Source: Neoalteromonas arenosi (lineage in GTDB: Bacteria > Pseudomonadota > Gammaproteobacteria > Enterobacterales > Alteromonadaceae). From it: 64,000 nucleotides of DNA. The notes under the pieces were generated by a model, which worked only from the letters and a program-made list of their open reading frames with translations, was not told where the DNA came from and made no database searches. Where the stretch lies: positions 186,001 to 250,000 of the forward strand of contig NZ_JAUCBP010000012.1 of assembly GCF_030362855.1 (NCBI RefSeq), in the 5' to 3' direction. Positions within the stretch are counted from its first letter, which is position 1. Each line of letters opens with the position of its first letter. The translations under genes and the position numbers were made by a program. This document shows, piece after piece, positions 24,877 through 36,439 of the stretch.

Positions 24877-26286
24877 CTAATCGAGCATATCCAAATCTTT
24901 CAGTTTTCGGGTTAACGTATTCCTCCCCCAGCCAAGGCGCTTAGCTGCCTCTTGTTTATGACCATGAGTGTGATGCAGCGCGCGTTGCAATAATGTTTTC
25001 TCAAAGACGTATAAGGCGTCATTGAGAATATTTTCGTGCCCACTCTTGAGTTGTTGGTCAGCCCACAGGCCTAACATTGTGTCCCAGGATGTATCTGATG
25101 AAGCTACCGATTGAGCGGTGTTTTCATGGATTTCTGGCGGTAAGTCATTGGGTAGAACCTCTTGCCCGGATGCCATAACCGTTAGCCAGCGACAGACATT
25201 TTCAAGTTGACGAACATTTCCCGGCCAATTCAGTTCCATCATGACTTTTTCAGTTTCTTTGCTGAGTAGCTTGGGCTCTACGTCCAGCTCTTTGGACGCT
25301 TGTGCCAAGAAATGCCGGGCTAGTAGGGGAATATCTTCACGACGTTCCTTAAGTGATGGAATGTGCACGCGTATAACATTCAAGCGATGGAACAAATCCT
25401 CGCGGAACTTGCCTTCAGCGACTCGCTTTTCAAGATTTTGATGCGTTGCAGCGATTATTCTGACATCAACGCTAATTGATTCGCGTCCACCCACTCGATA
25501 GAACTGTCCATCAGCTAATACACGTAATAATCGCGTTTGAACATCTAAGGGCATATCACCGATTTCGTCTAAAAATAACGTGCCACCATTGGCCTGTTCA
25601 AACCGTCCTTGGCGCATGTTTTGCGCGCCAGTAAAAGCGCCTTTTTCATGGCCGAACAATTCAGATTCAACCAAATCTGCAGGTATCGCTGCCATGTTTA
25701 ACGCAATGAATGGATTAGCTGCGCGTGGAGAGTGCTTGTGCAATGCGTGGGCGACCAGTTCCTTACCTGTGCCCGATTGACCATTGATCAGCACGCTTAT
25801 TGATGAACGTGACAAGCGTCCAATGGCTCTAAATACCTCTTGCATGGCTGGAGCTTCGCCAATGATCTCTGATGCACCGGTTTCGACTTTAACTTCATTG
25901 TCTCGGTTGTTTTCACTGGCGTGTTGTAACGCGCGGCGGACTAACGCTACTGCTTCGTCAATATCAAAGGGCTTTGGCAGGTATTCAAAGGCACCGCTTT
26001 GATAGGCATTTACAGCGCTGTCTAAGTCAGAGTGTGCAGTCATGATGATTACAGGTATCAGTGGATGCGTATCGTGTATGCGGTTGAGTAGTACCATGCC
26101 ATCCATTTGCGGCATTTTTATATCCGAAATAATGACTTGCGGGGGTTGTGAAGTTTCTAGTTGTAACAGCAGATCTTCAGGGTTCGCAAACGGTACACAA
26201 GGGATTTGTGCCGCTTGTAATGCCTTTTGTAAAACCCAGCGAATCGAGCTATCGTCATCTACAATCCAAACTGGCTCGTTATTCAT
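24877..26286 (-). CDS. glnG: Nitrogen regulation response regulator NtrC
   Basis: A sigma-54-dependent activator of nitrogen-assimilation genes, phosphorylated by NtrB. Its 469 aa comprise a receiver domain (phospho-acceptor Asp near residue 55 in IISDIKMPQMDG), an AAA+ domain with Walker A NGQSGTGKE (the Gln replaces the usual Glu) and the sigma-54-contacting GAFTGA loop, and a C-terminal Fis-type helix-turn-helix (KQEAAKRLGWGRNTLTRKLK). I use ATG 26286, which lies 8-9 bases after AAGGA; a GTG two codons upstream is too close to it. It lies 23 bases downstream of ntrB. Confidence 0.95.
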   Translation of the reverse strand: MNNEPVWIVDDDSSIRWVLQKALQAAQIPCVPFANPEDLLLQLETSQPPQVIISDIKMPQMDGMVLLNRIHDTHPLIPVIIMTAHSDLDSAVNAYQSGAFEYLPKPFDIDEAVALVRRALQHASENNRDNEVKVETGASEIIGEAPAMQEVFRAIGRLSRSSISVLINGQSGTGKELVAHALHKHSPRAANPFIALNMAAIPADLVESELFGHEKGAFTGAQNMRQGRFEQANGGTLFLDEIGDMPLDVQTRLLRVLADGQFYRVGGRESISVDVRIIAATHQNLEKRVAEGKFREDLFHRLNVIRVHIPSLKERREDIPLLARHFLAQASKELDVEPKLLSKETEKVMMELNWPGNVRQLENVCRWLTVMASGQEVLPNDLPPEIHENTAQSVASSDTSWDTMLGLWADQQLKSGHENILNDALYVFEKTLLQRALHHTHGHKQEAAKRLGWGRNTLTRKLKDLDMLD

Positions 26287-26309
26287 TTCCACTATCCTTC
26301 TGTACGCGT

Positions 26310-27425
26310 TTATTTTCCTGCATAGTTTGCTGTCATTCGTTCTTGTTCCGATAAGATCGGAATGTAAATTGAAAATTCTGTTTTACCTGGGCGGCTATCG
26401 AATTCGATTTTGCCGTTGTGGTGATCAATCAGGGTTTGTGAAATTGACAACCCTAAGCCGCTGCCTTCACTTTTACTGGTAACCATTGGATAGAACAGGG
26501 TGTCTCTTAGCTCTGTGGGAATACCTTTGCCGTTATCAATAATCTTGATTACAGCGCACAATGGGTAGCGATTGCCATGAATTGTCATCTTTCGTTCAAT
26601 ACGCGTGATCAATTCAATCGTGGGATTCTCAATATGATCTTCATATAAAGCTTGTTGTGCATTGCGTACAATATTTAATACAGCTTGCTCAATCATATCG
26701 GGATCAATTATCAAGTCGGGAATACTCGGATCGTAATCGCGCACGACATTCACATGTAACAACTCATCTGCACTCACCAATGCGCGCACTCGTTCGATAC
26801 ACTGATGTAAATTGCACTCCCTGAGACGTGGCAGAGTATTGGGGCCAAGCAAGCGGTCAACCAGGTTACGCAACCGGTCCGCCTGTTCAATTATCATTTC
26901 GGTAAATTCGCGATGTTCATCAGTTGCAAGCGAGCGCCCCAGCAGCTGTGCTGCACCGCGGATACCGCCCAAAGGATTTTTGATTTCGTGCGCCAAACCG
27001 CGGATCAATTCTCGAGCAGCATGTTGCTGCGCGTGTTGTAGGGTTTCTTGTGATATACGTTTTTGTTTATCGATACGACGAACTTCAAACATCAAGTGCT
27101 CAATTTCGTCTATGCTAATGCCAGTTACGGTAATATCTGCAAGTACAAATCGTTTGTCGCGAAAACACAGTTGGATTTCATTTTCGGTAAATTCTTCGCC
27201 AGTTTGTAATGCCTTGAGCAATCGCTCTTCTTGTATGCTGCGATTTAAGAAGTAATCGCGTAAATCGCTGTTGAGAATTTGGTTGAGACTGCGTTCAAAT
27301 AAGCGTTGAGCAGAGAAATTGGCATAACAAATATTGAAGTCGGCATTGATGATGACGACGGCAGTATTTAAGTTGTCTAATAAATTGCTCGGTTCTAGTT
27401 TCACGGCACTCAAATTCTCTTGCAC
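26310..27425 (-). CDS. glnL: Nitrogen regulation sensor kinase NtrB
   Basis: A cytoplasmic histidine kinase/phosphatase, controlled by PII proteins, that phosphorylates NtrC under nitrogen limitation. The 371-aa reading has an N-terminal PAS domain (about residues 12-115), a dimerisation helix with H146 in RGLAHEIKNPLGGIRGAAQLL, and a HATPase domain with the N-box NIVRNAQQAL and the G-box GSGLGLSI. The start is uncertain: GTG 27425 has no ribosome-binding site and lies inside an NtrC box, whereas GTG 27404 has GAG 4-6 bases upstream and would leave that box in the promoter. It is followed by ntrC. Confidence 0.94.
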   Translation of the reverse strand: MQENLSAVKLEPSNLLDNLNTAVVIINADFNICYANFSAQRLFERSLNQILNSDLRDYFLNRSIQEERLLKALQTGEEFTENEIQLCFRDKRFVLADITVTGISIDEIEHLMFEVRRIDKQKRISQETLQHAQQHAARELIRGLAHEIKNPLGGIRGAAQLLGRSLATDEHREFTEMIIEQADRLRNLVDRLLGPNTLPRLRECNLHQCIERVRALVSADELLHVNVVRDYDPSIPDLIIDPDMIEQAVLNIVRNAQQALYEDHIENPTIELITRIERKMTIHGNRYPLCAVIKIIDNGKGIPTELRDTLFYPMVTSKSEGSGLGLSISQTLIDHHNGKIEFDSRPGKTEFSIYIPILSEQERMTANYAGK

Positions 27426-27436
27426 AAAAATGGTGC
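27422..27436 (-). promoter_or_regulatory. NtrC binding dyad at the ntrB start
   Basis: GCAC-AAAAATG-GTGC, flanked by T and A, is a full match to the NtrC dyad GCAC-N7-GTGC. It overlaps the upstream GTG candidate of ntrB, so bound NtrC would likely repress ntrBC, as it does at the E. coli glnL promoter. Confidence 0.7.
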
Positions 27437-27473
27437 ATTCTCAGTGTATATTGCTATGTGGCTGTGCACAACT

Positions 27474-27488
27474 GCACCAACTGAGTGC
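27474..27488 (-). promoter_or_regulatory. Second NtrC binding dyad upstream of ntrB
   Basis: GCAC-CAACTGA-GTGC is a perfect-arm dyad 52 bases (about five helical turns) upstream of the first, on the same face of the DNA. Confidence 0.6.
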
Positions 27489-27509
27489 TGATGTGCGCTA
27501 CAACCCTGA

Positions 27510-28016
27510 CTAAGGATTGATTAATGCAGATGCCTTATGCATATAAAAGGTCTGCACAGGTGTTGATGCAAGGATCTTGCCCGTATTGTTGATGAAGTGA
27601 ATTTGATAGTTATGCTCGCCGCGATCGATATCAGCAAGCTCAAAAGTGCCTGTTGTATTGCTTTCAACTGGGTTGCCATCGAGGACTAACTCAAAGCGAC
27701 CTGGTATTGCCGGAGAAATCGCTGAACTGATACTTACCGTACCTAAATTATTGCGGATAGTAGCCTCTGGGCTTGGCGCTAGAATACTGATGCTTGGCTT
27801 GGGTATCTGTTCTACACGCTTTGGAGGCGGCGGTGGTGTAGGCGTTGCCAGTGGTTCGGCAATTGTGACTTTGCTCAAGCTTATTGGCTCACTGCCTGGC
27901 ACCGGTGTATCAGTAAAAGTAACACTACCGTCTTTCGCCACAACTTTGTAAACAGTTTGGGCGCTTATTGACGCTGTCAGAGCAACAGCTATGGCGGTAA
28001 TGATTAAACTTTTCAT
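27510..28016 (-). CDS. DUF4124-domain periplasmic protein
   Basis: A 168-aa exported protein with a signal peptide (residues 1-19, ending SISAQ) and an N-terminal DUF4124 pattern (TVYKVVAKDGSVTFTDTPVPGS, about 21-42). A proline-rich linker (TPTPPPPPKR) and a C-terminal Ig-like or beta-sandwich part (FELVLDGNPVESNTTGTFELADIDRGEHNYQIHF) follow. Similar proteins often lie between glnA and ntrB in gammaproteobacteria; their function is unknown. The gene follows the glnA terminator and precedes ntrB by about 85 bases. Confidence 0.8.
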   Translation of the reverse strand: MKSLIITAIAVALTASISAQTVYKVVAKDGSVTFTDTPVPGSEPISLSKVTIAEPLATPTPPPPPKRVEQIPKPSISILAPSPEATIRNNLGTVSISSAISPAIPGRFELVLDGNPVESNTTGTFELADIDRGEHNYQIHFINNTGKILASTPVQTFYMHKASALINP

Positions 28017-28041
28017 ACGTATAGTGTAGGTTGATTTGCGC

Positions 28042-28069
28042 GAATAAAAAAGCCCGCTTTAGCGGGCTT
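28042..28069 (-). terminator. Rho-independent terminator of glnA
   Basis: AAGCCCGC / GCGGGCTT stem with a 4-base loop. On the minus strand it is followed by a T-run, about 20 bases after the glnA stop and just before the DUF4124 gene. Confidence 0.92.
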
Positions 28070-28089
28070 CGTATATCTTTCGATAAGTA

Positions 28090-29499
28090 TTACACGCTGT
28101 AGTACATATCAAACTCAACAGGGTGAGTTGTCATATTAAGCGTTTCAACTTCAGCAGACTTAAGTTCGATATAGGCATCGATCATGTCGTCTGTCATTAC
28201 GCCACCGGCTTTCAAGAAGTCGCGATCGCTATCAAGTGCAGCTAGTGCTTGCTCTAGTGAGCTAGCAACTGTTGGGATTTCAGCCGCTTCTTCTGCAGGT
28301 AAGTCGTACAAGTCCTTATCCATAGCATCACCAGGGTGGATCTTGTTCTGGATCCCGTCAAGGCCAGCCATAAGCATTGCGGTGAACGCAAGGTATGGGT
28401 TAGCTGTTGGGTCAGGGAAACGCACTTCGATACGACGCGCTTTATCGCTAGTAACGAATGGGATACGGATTGACGCAGAACGGTTACGCGCTGAGTAAGC
28501 AAGCATAACAGGTGCTTCAAAGCCCGGAACCAAGCGCTTGTAAGAGTTAGTTGAAGCGTTAGCGAATGCGTTAATAGCACGCGCGTGCTTGATGATACCG
28601 CCGATGTAGTACAAAGCTTCATCAGAAAGACCAGCATACTTGTCACCTGCGAAGATATTTTTACCTTCTTTGCTGATTGATTGGTGACAGTGCATACCAG
28701 AGCCGTTATCACCTACAAGTGGCTTAGGCATAAATGTCGCTGATTGACCGTAGGCATTAGCGACGTTATGGATAACGTACTTGTAGATTTGGATTTCGTC
28801 AGCTTTAGTTACCAATGTGTTGAATTGGCAAGCAATTTCATTCTGGCCAGCAGTAGCAACTTCGTGGTGATGTGCTTCAACTACTAAGCCCATTTCTTCC
28901 ATTACAAGACACATTGCAGTACGCGTATCGTGTGCTGAATCTACTGGAGGAACTGGGAAGTAACCGCCTTTAACGCCCGGACGGTGACCTAGGTTGCCGC
29001 CTTCGAATTCTACACCAGAATTCCATTTTGCTTCTTCAGAATCGATTTTGTACATCGAGCCTGACATGTCAGTGTGGAACTTCACGTCGTCGAACAAGAA
29101 GAATTCTGGTTCAGGACCAAAATAACACTCATCGCCGATACCTGTTGACTTCAAATACTCTTCAGCACGACGTGCAACTGAACGTGGGTCACGCTCGTAA
29201 CCTTGCATCGTTGATGGCTCAAGAATGTCACAGCGCACGTTCACTTGAGCTTCTTCTGAGAATGGGTCAAGAACAACAGTTGTCGGGTCTGGCATAAGTA
29301 CCATGTCTGACTCATTGATGCCTTTCCAACCAGCGATTGAAGAGCCATCGAACATCTTTCCTTCTTCAAAGAAATCTTCGTCGACTTGATGAGCAGGGAT
29401 TGAAACGTGCTGCTCTTTACCTTTTGTGTCTGTGAAGCGTAAATCGACGAATTTAGCTTCGCTCTCTTTGATGAGTTCTAAGGCCTTTGCTACTGACAT
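28090..29499 (-). CDS. glnA: Glutamine synthetase, type I
   Basis: Forms glutamine from glutamate, ammonia and ATP. The 469-aa product is the size of E. coli GlnA. Recognisable parts are [22 protein letters not shown] at the N-terminus, [25 protein letters not shown] and the [12 protein letters not shown]-site segment. The adenylylation site NLYDLP is represented by [10 protein letters not shown] near residue 397 (the adenylylated Tyr is present), so control by GlnE is expected. The GGAGG ribosome-binding site is at 29509-29513. Transcription is probably from a sigma-54 promoter under NtrC control (see 29561-29576 and 29660-29674). Confidence 0.97.
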   Translation of the reverse strand: MSVAKALELIKESEAKFVDLRFTDTKGKEQHVSIPAHQVDEDFFEEGKMFDGSSIAGWKGINESDMVLMPDPTTVVLDPFSEEAQVNVRCDILEPSTMQGYERDPRSVARRAEEYLKSTGIGDECYFGPEPEFFLFDDVKFHTDMSGSMYKIDSEEAKWNSGVEFEGGNLGHRPGVKGGYFPVPPVDSAHDTRTAMCLVMEEMGLVVEAHHHEVATAGQNEIACQFNTLVTKADEIQIYKYVIHNVANAYGQSATFMPKPLVGDNGSGMHCHQSISKEGKNIFAGDKYAGLSDEALYYIGGIIKHARAINAFANASTNSYKRLVPGFEAPVMLAYSARNRSASIRIPFVTSDKARRIEVRFPDPTANPYLAFTAMLMAGLDGIQNKIHPGDAMDKDLYDLPAEEAAEIPTVASSLEQALAALDSDRDFLKAGGVMTDDMIDAYIELKSAEVETLNMTTHPVEFDMYYSV

Positions 29500-29560
29500 G
29501 GTGTCCTCCAGGTTATAGGCTTTTTAATGCTAATGTGAGATAAAACGAGTACAGGTTGTT

Positions 29561-29576
29561 TGCGATTATCATGCCA
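29561..29576 (-). promoter_or_regulatory. Sigma-54 promoter of glnA
   Basis: Read on the minus strand, TGGCAT-N5-TCGCA matches TGGCAC-N5-TTGCA with the invariant GG and GC exactly 10 bases apart. The predicted start site is near 29550, giving a leader of about 50 bases. Confidence 0.7.
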
Positions 29577-29659
29577 TGAATTAACCTCGCTGTATCGCGC
29601 ATTTTTACGTTTGTTCGGTTATTTTTTTACGAGCAATTGCACCACTTCGATCCATTGAT

Positions 29660-29674
29660 GCACAAAAATAGTGC
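29660..29674 (-). promoter_or_regulatory. NtrC enhancer dyad upstream of glnA
   Basis: GCAC-AAAAATA-GTGC with flanking T/A is a perfect-arm NtrC dyad. Its centre lies about 117 bases upstream of the predicted sigma-54 start, as expected for an enhancer (the E. coli glnA sites are near -108 and -140). A half-site GCAC at 29639-29642 might be part of a weak second site. Confidence 0.7.
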
Positions 29675-29877
29675 AAAGTGTATTTTTGGCTCCATTGACA
29701 GTGCCTCTGGCTGTTCCTGACCCCTGCGAAAAAGTTAGCTAAACTGATTAAATCGTCATCGCATTGTCAACGATAAGCCTGTACAATCCGCGCACTTTTA
29801 TTTGGCATTCAAAATGCGTGTTTCAGAGAACGTTGAATGCTGTGGAATTTTTGCTCTGTATTTTTGGCTCGAAAGTA

Positions 29878-31710
29878 ATGAATAAGACTGACATTAGTAA
29901 ATTACGCAACATCGCGATTATCGCGCACGTTGACCACGGAAAAACAACACTGGTTGACAAACTGTTGCAGCAATCAGGCACGCTAGAAGCGCGTGGTGAA
30001 GCGCAAGAACGCGTGATGGACTCGAATGATATCGAGAAAGAACGCGGCATCACAATCTTGGCCAAAAATACCGCTATTAACTGGAACGATTACCGCATCA
30101 ACATCGTTGACACTCCAGGACACGCCGACTTTGGTGGTGAAGTAGAGCGCGTAATGTCAATGGCTGACAGCGTTTTGCTACTGGTTGACGCTCAAGAAGG
30201 CCCAATGCCGCAAACGCGATTCGTAACACAAAAAGCTTTTGCACAGGGGTTGAAGCCCATCGTAGTTATCAACAAGATTGATAAGCCGGGTGCTCGACCT
30301 GATTGGGTAATGGACCAAGTATTTGACTTGTTTGACAACTTAGGTGCAACGGACGAACAGCTTGATTTCCAAGTTGTCTATGCGTCTGCATTAAACGGTT
30401 GGGCTTCACATGATTCAGATGAGCCGGGTCAAGATATGACGCCGCTATTTGAAACTATTGTTGAGAAAGTTGAAGCACCTGCAGCCGATCCAACGGGTGC
30501 ATTCCAAATGCAAATCTCACAGCTAGATTACAACAGTTACGTCGGTGTAATCGGTGTTGGCCGCGTGACTCGCGGTACAGTTAAATCAAATCAGCAAGTG
30601 ACTATCGTCGGTGCTGATGGCAAGAAACGCAATGGCAAAGTCGGCCAAGTACTTGGCTACTTAGGCCTTGAGCGCCATGAAGTTGAATCTGCTTCTGCAG
30701 GCGACATTATTGCCATTACCGGCTTAGGTGAATTGAAGATTTCAGACACCATCTGTGATGTCAATGAAGTTGAAGCGTTGCCGCCACTTTCGGTAGATGA
30801 GCCGACCGTAACAATGACCTTCCAAGTAAATACATCACCATTTTCGGGTAAAGAAGGTAAATACGTGACTTCGCGCAACATCCTTGAGCGCTTACAAGCA
30901 GAGTTAGTTCACAATGTTGCATTGCGCGTTGAAGAGACATCTGACCCGGATAAGTTTCGCGTTTCTGGCCGTGGTGAATTACACCTGGGTATCTTGATTG
31001 AAAACATGCGTCGCGAAGGATACGAGCTAGCGGTATCTCGCCCAGAAGTTATCTTGAAAGAAGAAAATGGCGAGTTATTGGAGCCATACGAAACCTTAAC
31101 TATTGACTGTGAAGAGCAGCACCAAGGCTCGATTATGGAGCAGTTGGGGATCCGTAAGGCTGAAATGAAGGACATGTCACCTGATGGCAAAGGTCGTATT
31201 CGTTTGGACTTCGAAATTCCTTCGCGGGGTTTAATTGGTTTCCAAACGGAGTTTATGACCCTGACGTCAGGCTCTGGTTTGTTGTACCACACATTTGATC
31301 ACTACGGCCCGCACAAAGGCGGTGTTATTGGTCAGCGTAAAAATGGTGTATTGATTGCGAACGCGGCAGGTAAAGCACTAACCAATGCTTTGTTTAATTT
31401 GCAAGAGCGCGGGCGATTATTTATCGGTCACGGTGTTGAAGTTTACGAAGGGATGGTTATCGGTATTCACAGCCGCGACAATGACCTTACAGTAAACGCA
31501 CTGAAAGGTAAGCAGTTAACCAACGTTCGTGCTTCCGGTACTGATGAGGCGCAGACTTTGGTACCACCTGTAATCATGACGCTTGAACAAGCGCTTGAGT
31601 TTATCGATGACGACGAGTTAGTGGAAGTTACACCCCAAAGTATTCGCATCCGCAAGAAGCTGTTAACTGAATCCGATCGCAAGCGTGCTTCGCGAGCTAA
31701 AGATAAGTAA
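29878..31710 (+). CDS. typA: Ribosome-associated GTPase TypA/BipA
   Basis: A translational GTPase involved in ribosome assembly and stress or low-temperature growth. The 610-aa product is near E. coli BipA length (607). The G domain shows [10 protein letters not shown] (residues 16-25), [17 protein letters not shown] and [13 protein letters not shown]-like domains II, III and V and the BipA-specific C-terminal domain follow ([11 protein letters not shown]... [26 protein letters not shown]). I chose ATG 29878 because the residues [20 protein letters not shown] match the family start; the 38 upstream codons do not. Confidence 0.96.
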   Translation: MNKTDISKLRNIAIIAHVDHGKTTLVDKLLQQSGTLEARGEAQERVMDSNDIEKERGITILAKNTAINWNDYRINIVDTPGHADFGGEVERVMSMADSVLLLVDAQEGPMPQTRFVTQKAFAQGLKPIVVINKIDKPGARPDWVMDQVFDLFDNLGATDEQLDFQVVYASALNGWASHDSDEPGQDMTPLFETIVEKVEAPAADPTGAFQMQISQLDYNSYVGVIGVGRVTRGTVKSNQQVTIVGADGKKRNGKVGQVLGYLGLERHEVESASAGDIIAITGLGELKISDTICDVNEVEALPPLSVDEPTVTMTFQVNTSPFSGKEGKYVTSRNILERLQAELVHNVALRVEETSDPDKFRVSGRGELHLGILIENMRREGYELAVSRPEVILKEENGELLEPYETLTIDCEEQHQGSIMEQLGIRKAEMKDMSPDGKGRIRLDFEIPSRGLIGFQTEFMTLTSGSGLLYHTFDHYGPHKGGVIGQRKNGVLIANAAGKALTNALFNLQERGRLFIGHGVEVYEGMVIGIHSRDNDLTVNALKGKQLTNVRASGTDEAQTLVPPVIMTLEQALEFIDDDELVEVTPQSIRIRKKLLTESDRKRASRAKDK

Positions 31711-31729
31711 TTAAGCGCAAGATAGAAGA

Positions 31730-31763
31730 AACCGCGCTGACACGTTCTGCGCGGTTTTTTTTT
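31730..31763 (+). terminator. Rho-independent terminator of typA
   Basis: AACCGCGC / GCGCGGTT stem with an 11-base loop and a run of T, about 20 bases after the typA stop. Confidence 0.9.
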
Positions 31764-31790
31764 GCATTTTACACACGAAAGAGAGACAAC

Positions 31791-32072
31791 ATGGATATTC
31801 AAATCATCGGTTATATCGCGGCGTTTTGTACGAGCTTGTCATTCCTTCCACAGGCGGTAAAGGTGATTAAGACACGCAATACCGACTCACTGTCGTTGTC
31901 GATGTATTCGGTATTCTCGTTTGGTGTTTTGTTGTGGCTAATTTACGGTGCATTGTTAGGTGATATGCCGATGATCGTCGCCAACACCATCACTTTGTTG
32001 TTTGCCCTGATCATATTGGCAATGAAAGTTCATCATCGTGTGCAGAAATTGCGGTATCAACAGCAGGATTAA
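31791..32072 (+). CDS. SemiSWEET family sugar transporter
   Basis: A 93-aa membrane protein with three helices (about residues 5-24, 41-60 and 66-85), the bacterial half-size version of SWEET sugar transporters, which works as a dimer. The PQ-loop signature is clear: SFLPQAVKVIKTRNTDSLS near residues 17-35, with the conserved Pro-Gln hinge. The substrate is probably a sugar but cannot be specified. ATG 31791 follows GAGAG. It is flanked by the typA terminator and converges with fadH. Confidence 0.88.
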   Translation: MDIQIIGYIAAFCTSLSFLPQAVKVIKTRNTDSLSLSMYSVFSFGVLLWLIYGALLGDMPMIVANTITLLFALIILAMKVHHRVQKLRYQQQD

Positions 32073-32091
32073 TACCGCATACAGAGCAGAA

Positions 32092-34152
<2,061 letters not shown>

Positions 34153-34211
34153 TCACGACCAACAAAATATGCAAGGTTTGACCAGTACTTTTTGACTTAT
34201 TAGGACAAACT

Positions 34212-35195
34212 TTGAGCGCTCAGTTACACACCAGCTTGAACGCTGGGCTACAACAATTCTTCGCAAACAAACCTTTTCAAAAAACCGCAGTGCTTCAGTC
34301 GCTATGGAGTGGCTATGGTGAAATAGCGCGTTACGGGGATGACTCTGGGCACAGTGTGATCGTTAAGTGGATAGCGCCACAGCAGGGTGATTCTCATCAC
34401 CCACGCGGTTGGAATACATCTCGCTCTCATGCGCGTAAGCTGTCGTCATATCACAATGAACGTGTGTTTTATCAGTCTTACGCGAAGCACACCAATCAGG
34501 CGTGCAAAGTTCCTCAACTGTTTGCAGCAGATCAAATAGGGGATAGCAGTTGGTTGTTACTAGAAGACTTAGACGCCCTGGGATTTCGAGTGCGTATGCC
34601 AGCGATTAGTAACGCGTTAATTCGAAAGGGATTAGCTTGGTTAGCAGCGTTTCATGCCCAATTTTTACAGTGTGATTGCGCTGATTTGTGGCCTATAGGG
34701 AGTTATTGGCACTTAGATACGCGACCAGACGAATGGGAAGCAATGGCGGACTCTGAACTCAAATACCAAGCTAGAGCCATCGATAAAAAGTTACATTCGT
34801 CGGTGCACAAAACCCTGCTGCACGGCGATGCAAAAATCGCAAATTTTTGTTTCAGTGATGATTTATCCGGCCTTGCTGCGGTTGACTTTCAATACGTCGG
34901 ACAGGGCAGTGGTGTGATTGATGTGATGTATTTTCTTGGCAGCTGTCTGGAGGAAGCAGAACTTGAACAGCACGCTGAAGATTTATTGGCGTACTATTTC
35001 TCAACGTTTGCAGATGCCTGTAATGGTGTTTTAAGCGCAACACAAATTCAGGCTGTAATTAACGAATGGCAAGATCTGTACTGCTTCGCCTGGGCAGACT
35101 TTGAGCGCTTTTTAAGTGGCTGGTCGCCAGGTCACTACAAACTCACAGGCTATAGTTTATCGCAGACGCAATTAGCATTGTCGCGGTTGCCATAG
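34212..35195 (+). CDS. Phosphotransferase-like protein (aminoglycoside/choline kinase fold)
   Basis: A 327-aa protein with the protein-kinase-like fold of the APH/choline kinase/ecdysteroid-kinase-like group. Visible parts are SWLLLEDLDALGFRV (hinge), the catalytic loop LLHGDAKIANFCF (about 198-210) with the Brenner-motif Asp, and AAVDFQYVGQGSGVIDVMYFL, with the metal-binding Asp of the DFG-equivalent. The substrate is unknown. The start is a TTG at 34212 preceded by AGGAC; no in-frame ATG lies near. It converges with degS (2 bases between stops). Confidence 0.78.
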   Translation: MSAQLHTSLNAGLQQFFANKPFQKTAVLQSLWSGYGEIARYGDDSGHSVIVKWIAPQQGDSHHPRGWNTSRSHARKLSSYHNERVFYQSYAKHTNQACKVPQLFAADQIGDSSWLLLEDLDALGFRVRMPAISNALIRKGLAWLAAFHAQFLQCDCADLWPIGSYWHLDTRPDEWEAMADSELKYQARAIDKKLHSSVHKTLLHGDAKIANFCFSDDLSGLAAVDFQYVGQGSGVIDVMYFLGSCLEEAELEQHAEDLLAYYFSTFADACNGVLSATQIQAVINEWQDLYCFAWADFERFLSGWSPGHYKLTGYSLSQTQLALSRLP

Positions 35196-35197
35196 CA

Positions 35198-36271
35198 TCA
35201 CTCGGGCGCGCGAAGTTCACCAACCACGACTTGCATGGCAATCCGGTTGCCGTCGCGAACAACCTCTAATTGCATAATGGTACCCGGCGGTGTTTCTGCA
35301 ATTCTGTCGAGTGTCTTAGTCGCCGTTTCAACTTCTATTCCATCAATCGCTACAAGGATATCGTTGACCAGCAAGCCGGCGACATCGGCAGGACTTCCCG
35401 GCTGCACAGCAGTTACTAAAATACCGGGACGATTATTAAACTCACTACCTGCAAACCCAAGTTGGCCGCGTGTGACTTTGCCGCTTGCAATGATTTCGTC
35501 CATCACCCGCTTGGCTAATTGATAGGGGACCGCAAAATTGACGCCATCGACACTGCGTACGCGACTGCGATTATCCCGGACTAAAAAACTGGCATTGGTT
35601 ATCCCAACGAGTACACCATTGCTATCGACGAGTGCTCCACCTGAGTTGCCTTGATTTAACACAGCATCAGTTTGAATGTAGTCGACATAGTTTGCCAAAC
35701 CATTACGACCAGTACGACTAACGATACCATGGGTAATGGTTTGACCTAAGTCAAACGGGTTGCCGATCGCCATGACCACGTCACCAACGCGGGTGGAAGA
35801 TTCGGCAAGTTGGGGCATAACGTGTAAGTTGTCGGCTTTTACCTTTAACACTGCAAGGTCAGTAAACACGTCAAACCCTACCATCTCAGCTTCCAGTAAG
35901 CGACTATCTTGCAGGCTGACTGCGATGGTATCAGCGTTTTCGACGACGTGATAGCAGGTTAAGATATAACCGTTTTCTGACATTATTACGCCCGAGCCAA
36001 GACTTGTTCTCTCTCTTAAACGTTGAGAAAACGGGTTGTTTGAGACCTCAATACCGACACTGTAGATATTTACTACCGCAGGCGCTGAGACGGCCAGCGC
36101 GTCGTAATAGCTGATTTTTTCGGCGGAAGAACTATCTCGAGAGAACCACGGATCAGCAAACCCAGAGCCCATACGAAGGTCGGGAATAAATAACAGTATT
36201 AGTGCTGCAACAATGAGACCCAGAAACACTGAGCGGAATATAAATCCAAGGAAGGCGTTGAGTGATGCCAT
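35198..36271 (-). CDS. degS: DegS/AlgW-type site-1 serine protease
   Basis: An inner-membrane-anchored periplasmic protease that, in E. coli and Pseudomonas, senses misfolded outer-membrane proteins through its PDZ domain and cleaves the RseA/MucA anti-sigma factor. The 357-aa product has one N-terminal anchor (about residues 7-27), a trypsin-like domain with His in ILTCYHVVENAD, Asp in FTDLAVLKV and Ser in NQGNSGGALVD, and a single C-terminal PDZ domain (about 265-350). One PDZ and a membrane anchor separate it from the two-PDZ protease encoded just upstream. Confidence 0.93.
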   Translation of the reverse strand: MASLNAFLGFIFRSVFLGLIVAALILLFIPDLRMGSGFADPWFSRDSSSAEKISYYDALAVSAPAVVNIYSVGIEVSNNPFSQRLRERTSLGSGVIMSENGYILTCYHVVENADTIAVSLQDSRLLEAEMVGFDVFTDLAVLKVKADNLHVMPQLAESSTRVGDVVMAIGNPFDLGQTITHGIVSRTGRNGLANYVDYIQTDAVLNQGNSGGALVDSNGVLVGITNASFLVRDNRSRVRSVDGVNFAVPYQLAKRVMDEIIASGKVTRGQLGFAGSEFNNRPGILVTAVQPGSPADVAGLLVNDILVAIDGIEVETATKTLDRIAETPPGTIMQLEVVRDGNRIAMQVVVGELRAPE

Positions 36272-36392
36272 AGATCGTAGTCGGTTCTCTGTTTAATGAC
36301 TTGCGCGGTCTTGTCGCCGCTCGCGAAACCGCAAGTCTATCAAGTTGTTAACGTTAATTATAGCGGCGCTTATAACGGTTAACCTGAAAAAA

Positions 36393-36420
36393 CAAAAAAG
36401 GCAGCACAACGCTGCCTTTT
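36393..36420 (-). terminator. Rho-independent terminator downstream of the DegP-family gene
   Basis: AAGGCAGC / GCTGCCTT with a 5-base loop and T-rich DNA after it on the minus strand, about 20 bases after the protease stop. degS therefore probably has its own promoter in the 36272-36392 gap. Confidence 0.85.
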
Positions 36421-36439
36421 AATGTAACAAACGCCGGTA

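Larger units (their letters stand above)
29500..29877. other. Divergent control region between glnA and typA
   Basis: A 378-base region holding the glnA sigma-54 promoter and NtrC dyad on the glnA side. The typA promoter must lie in the right half; TACAAT at 29782-29787 is a plausible -10, but no well-spaced -35 was found. The open frame from 29764 into typA is treated as leader because its residues do not fit the family. Confidence 0.6.

Noticed and set aside
29764-29877. 38-codon N-terminal extension of TypA
   Set aside because: Residues do not resemble TypA, and the normal family start is the ATG at 29878.
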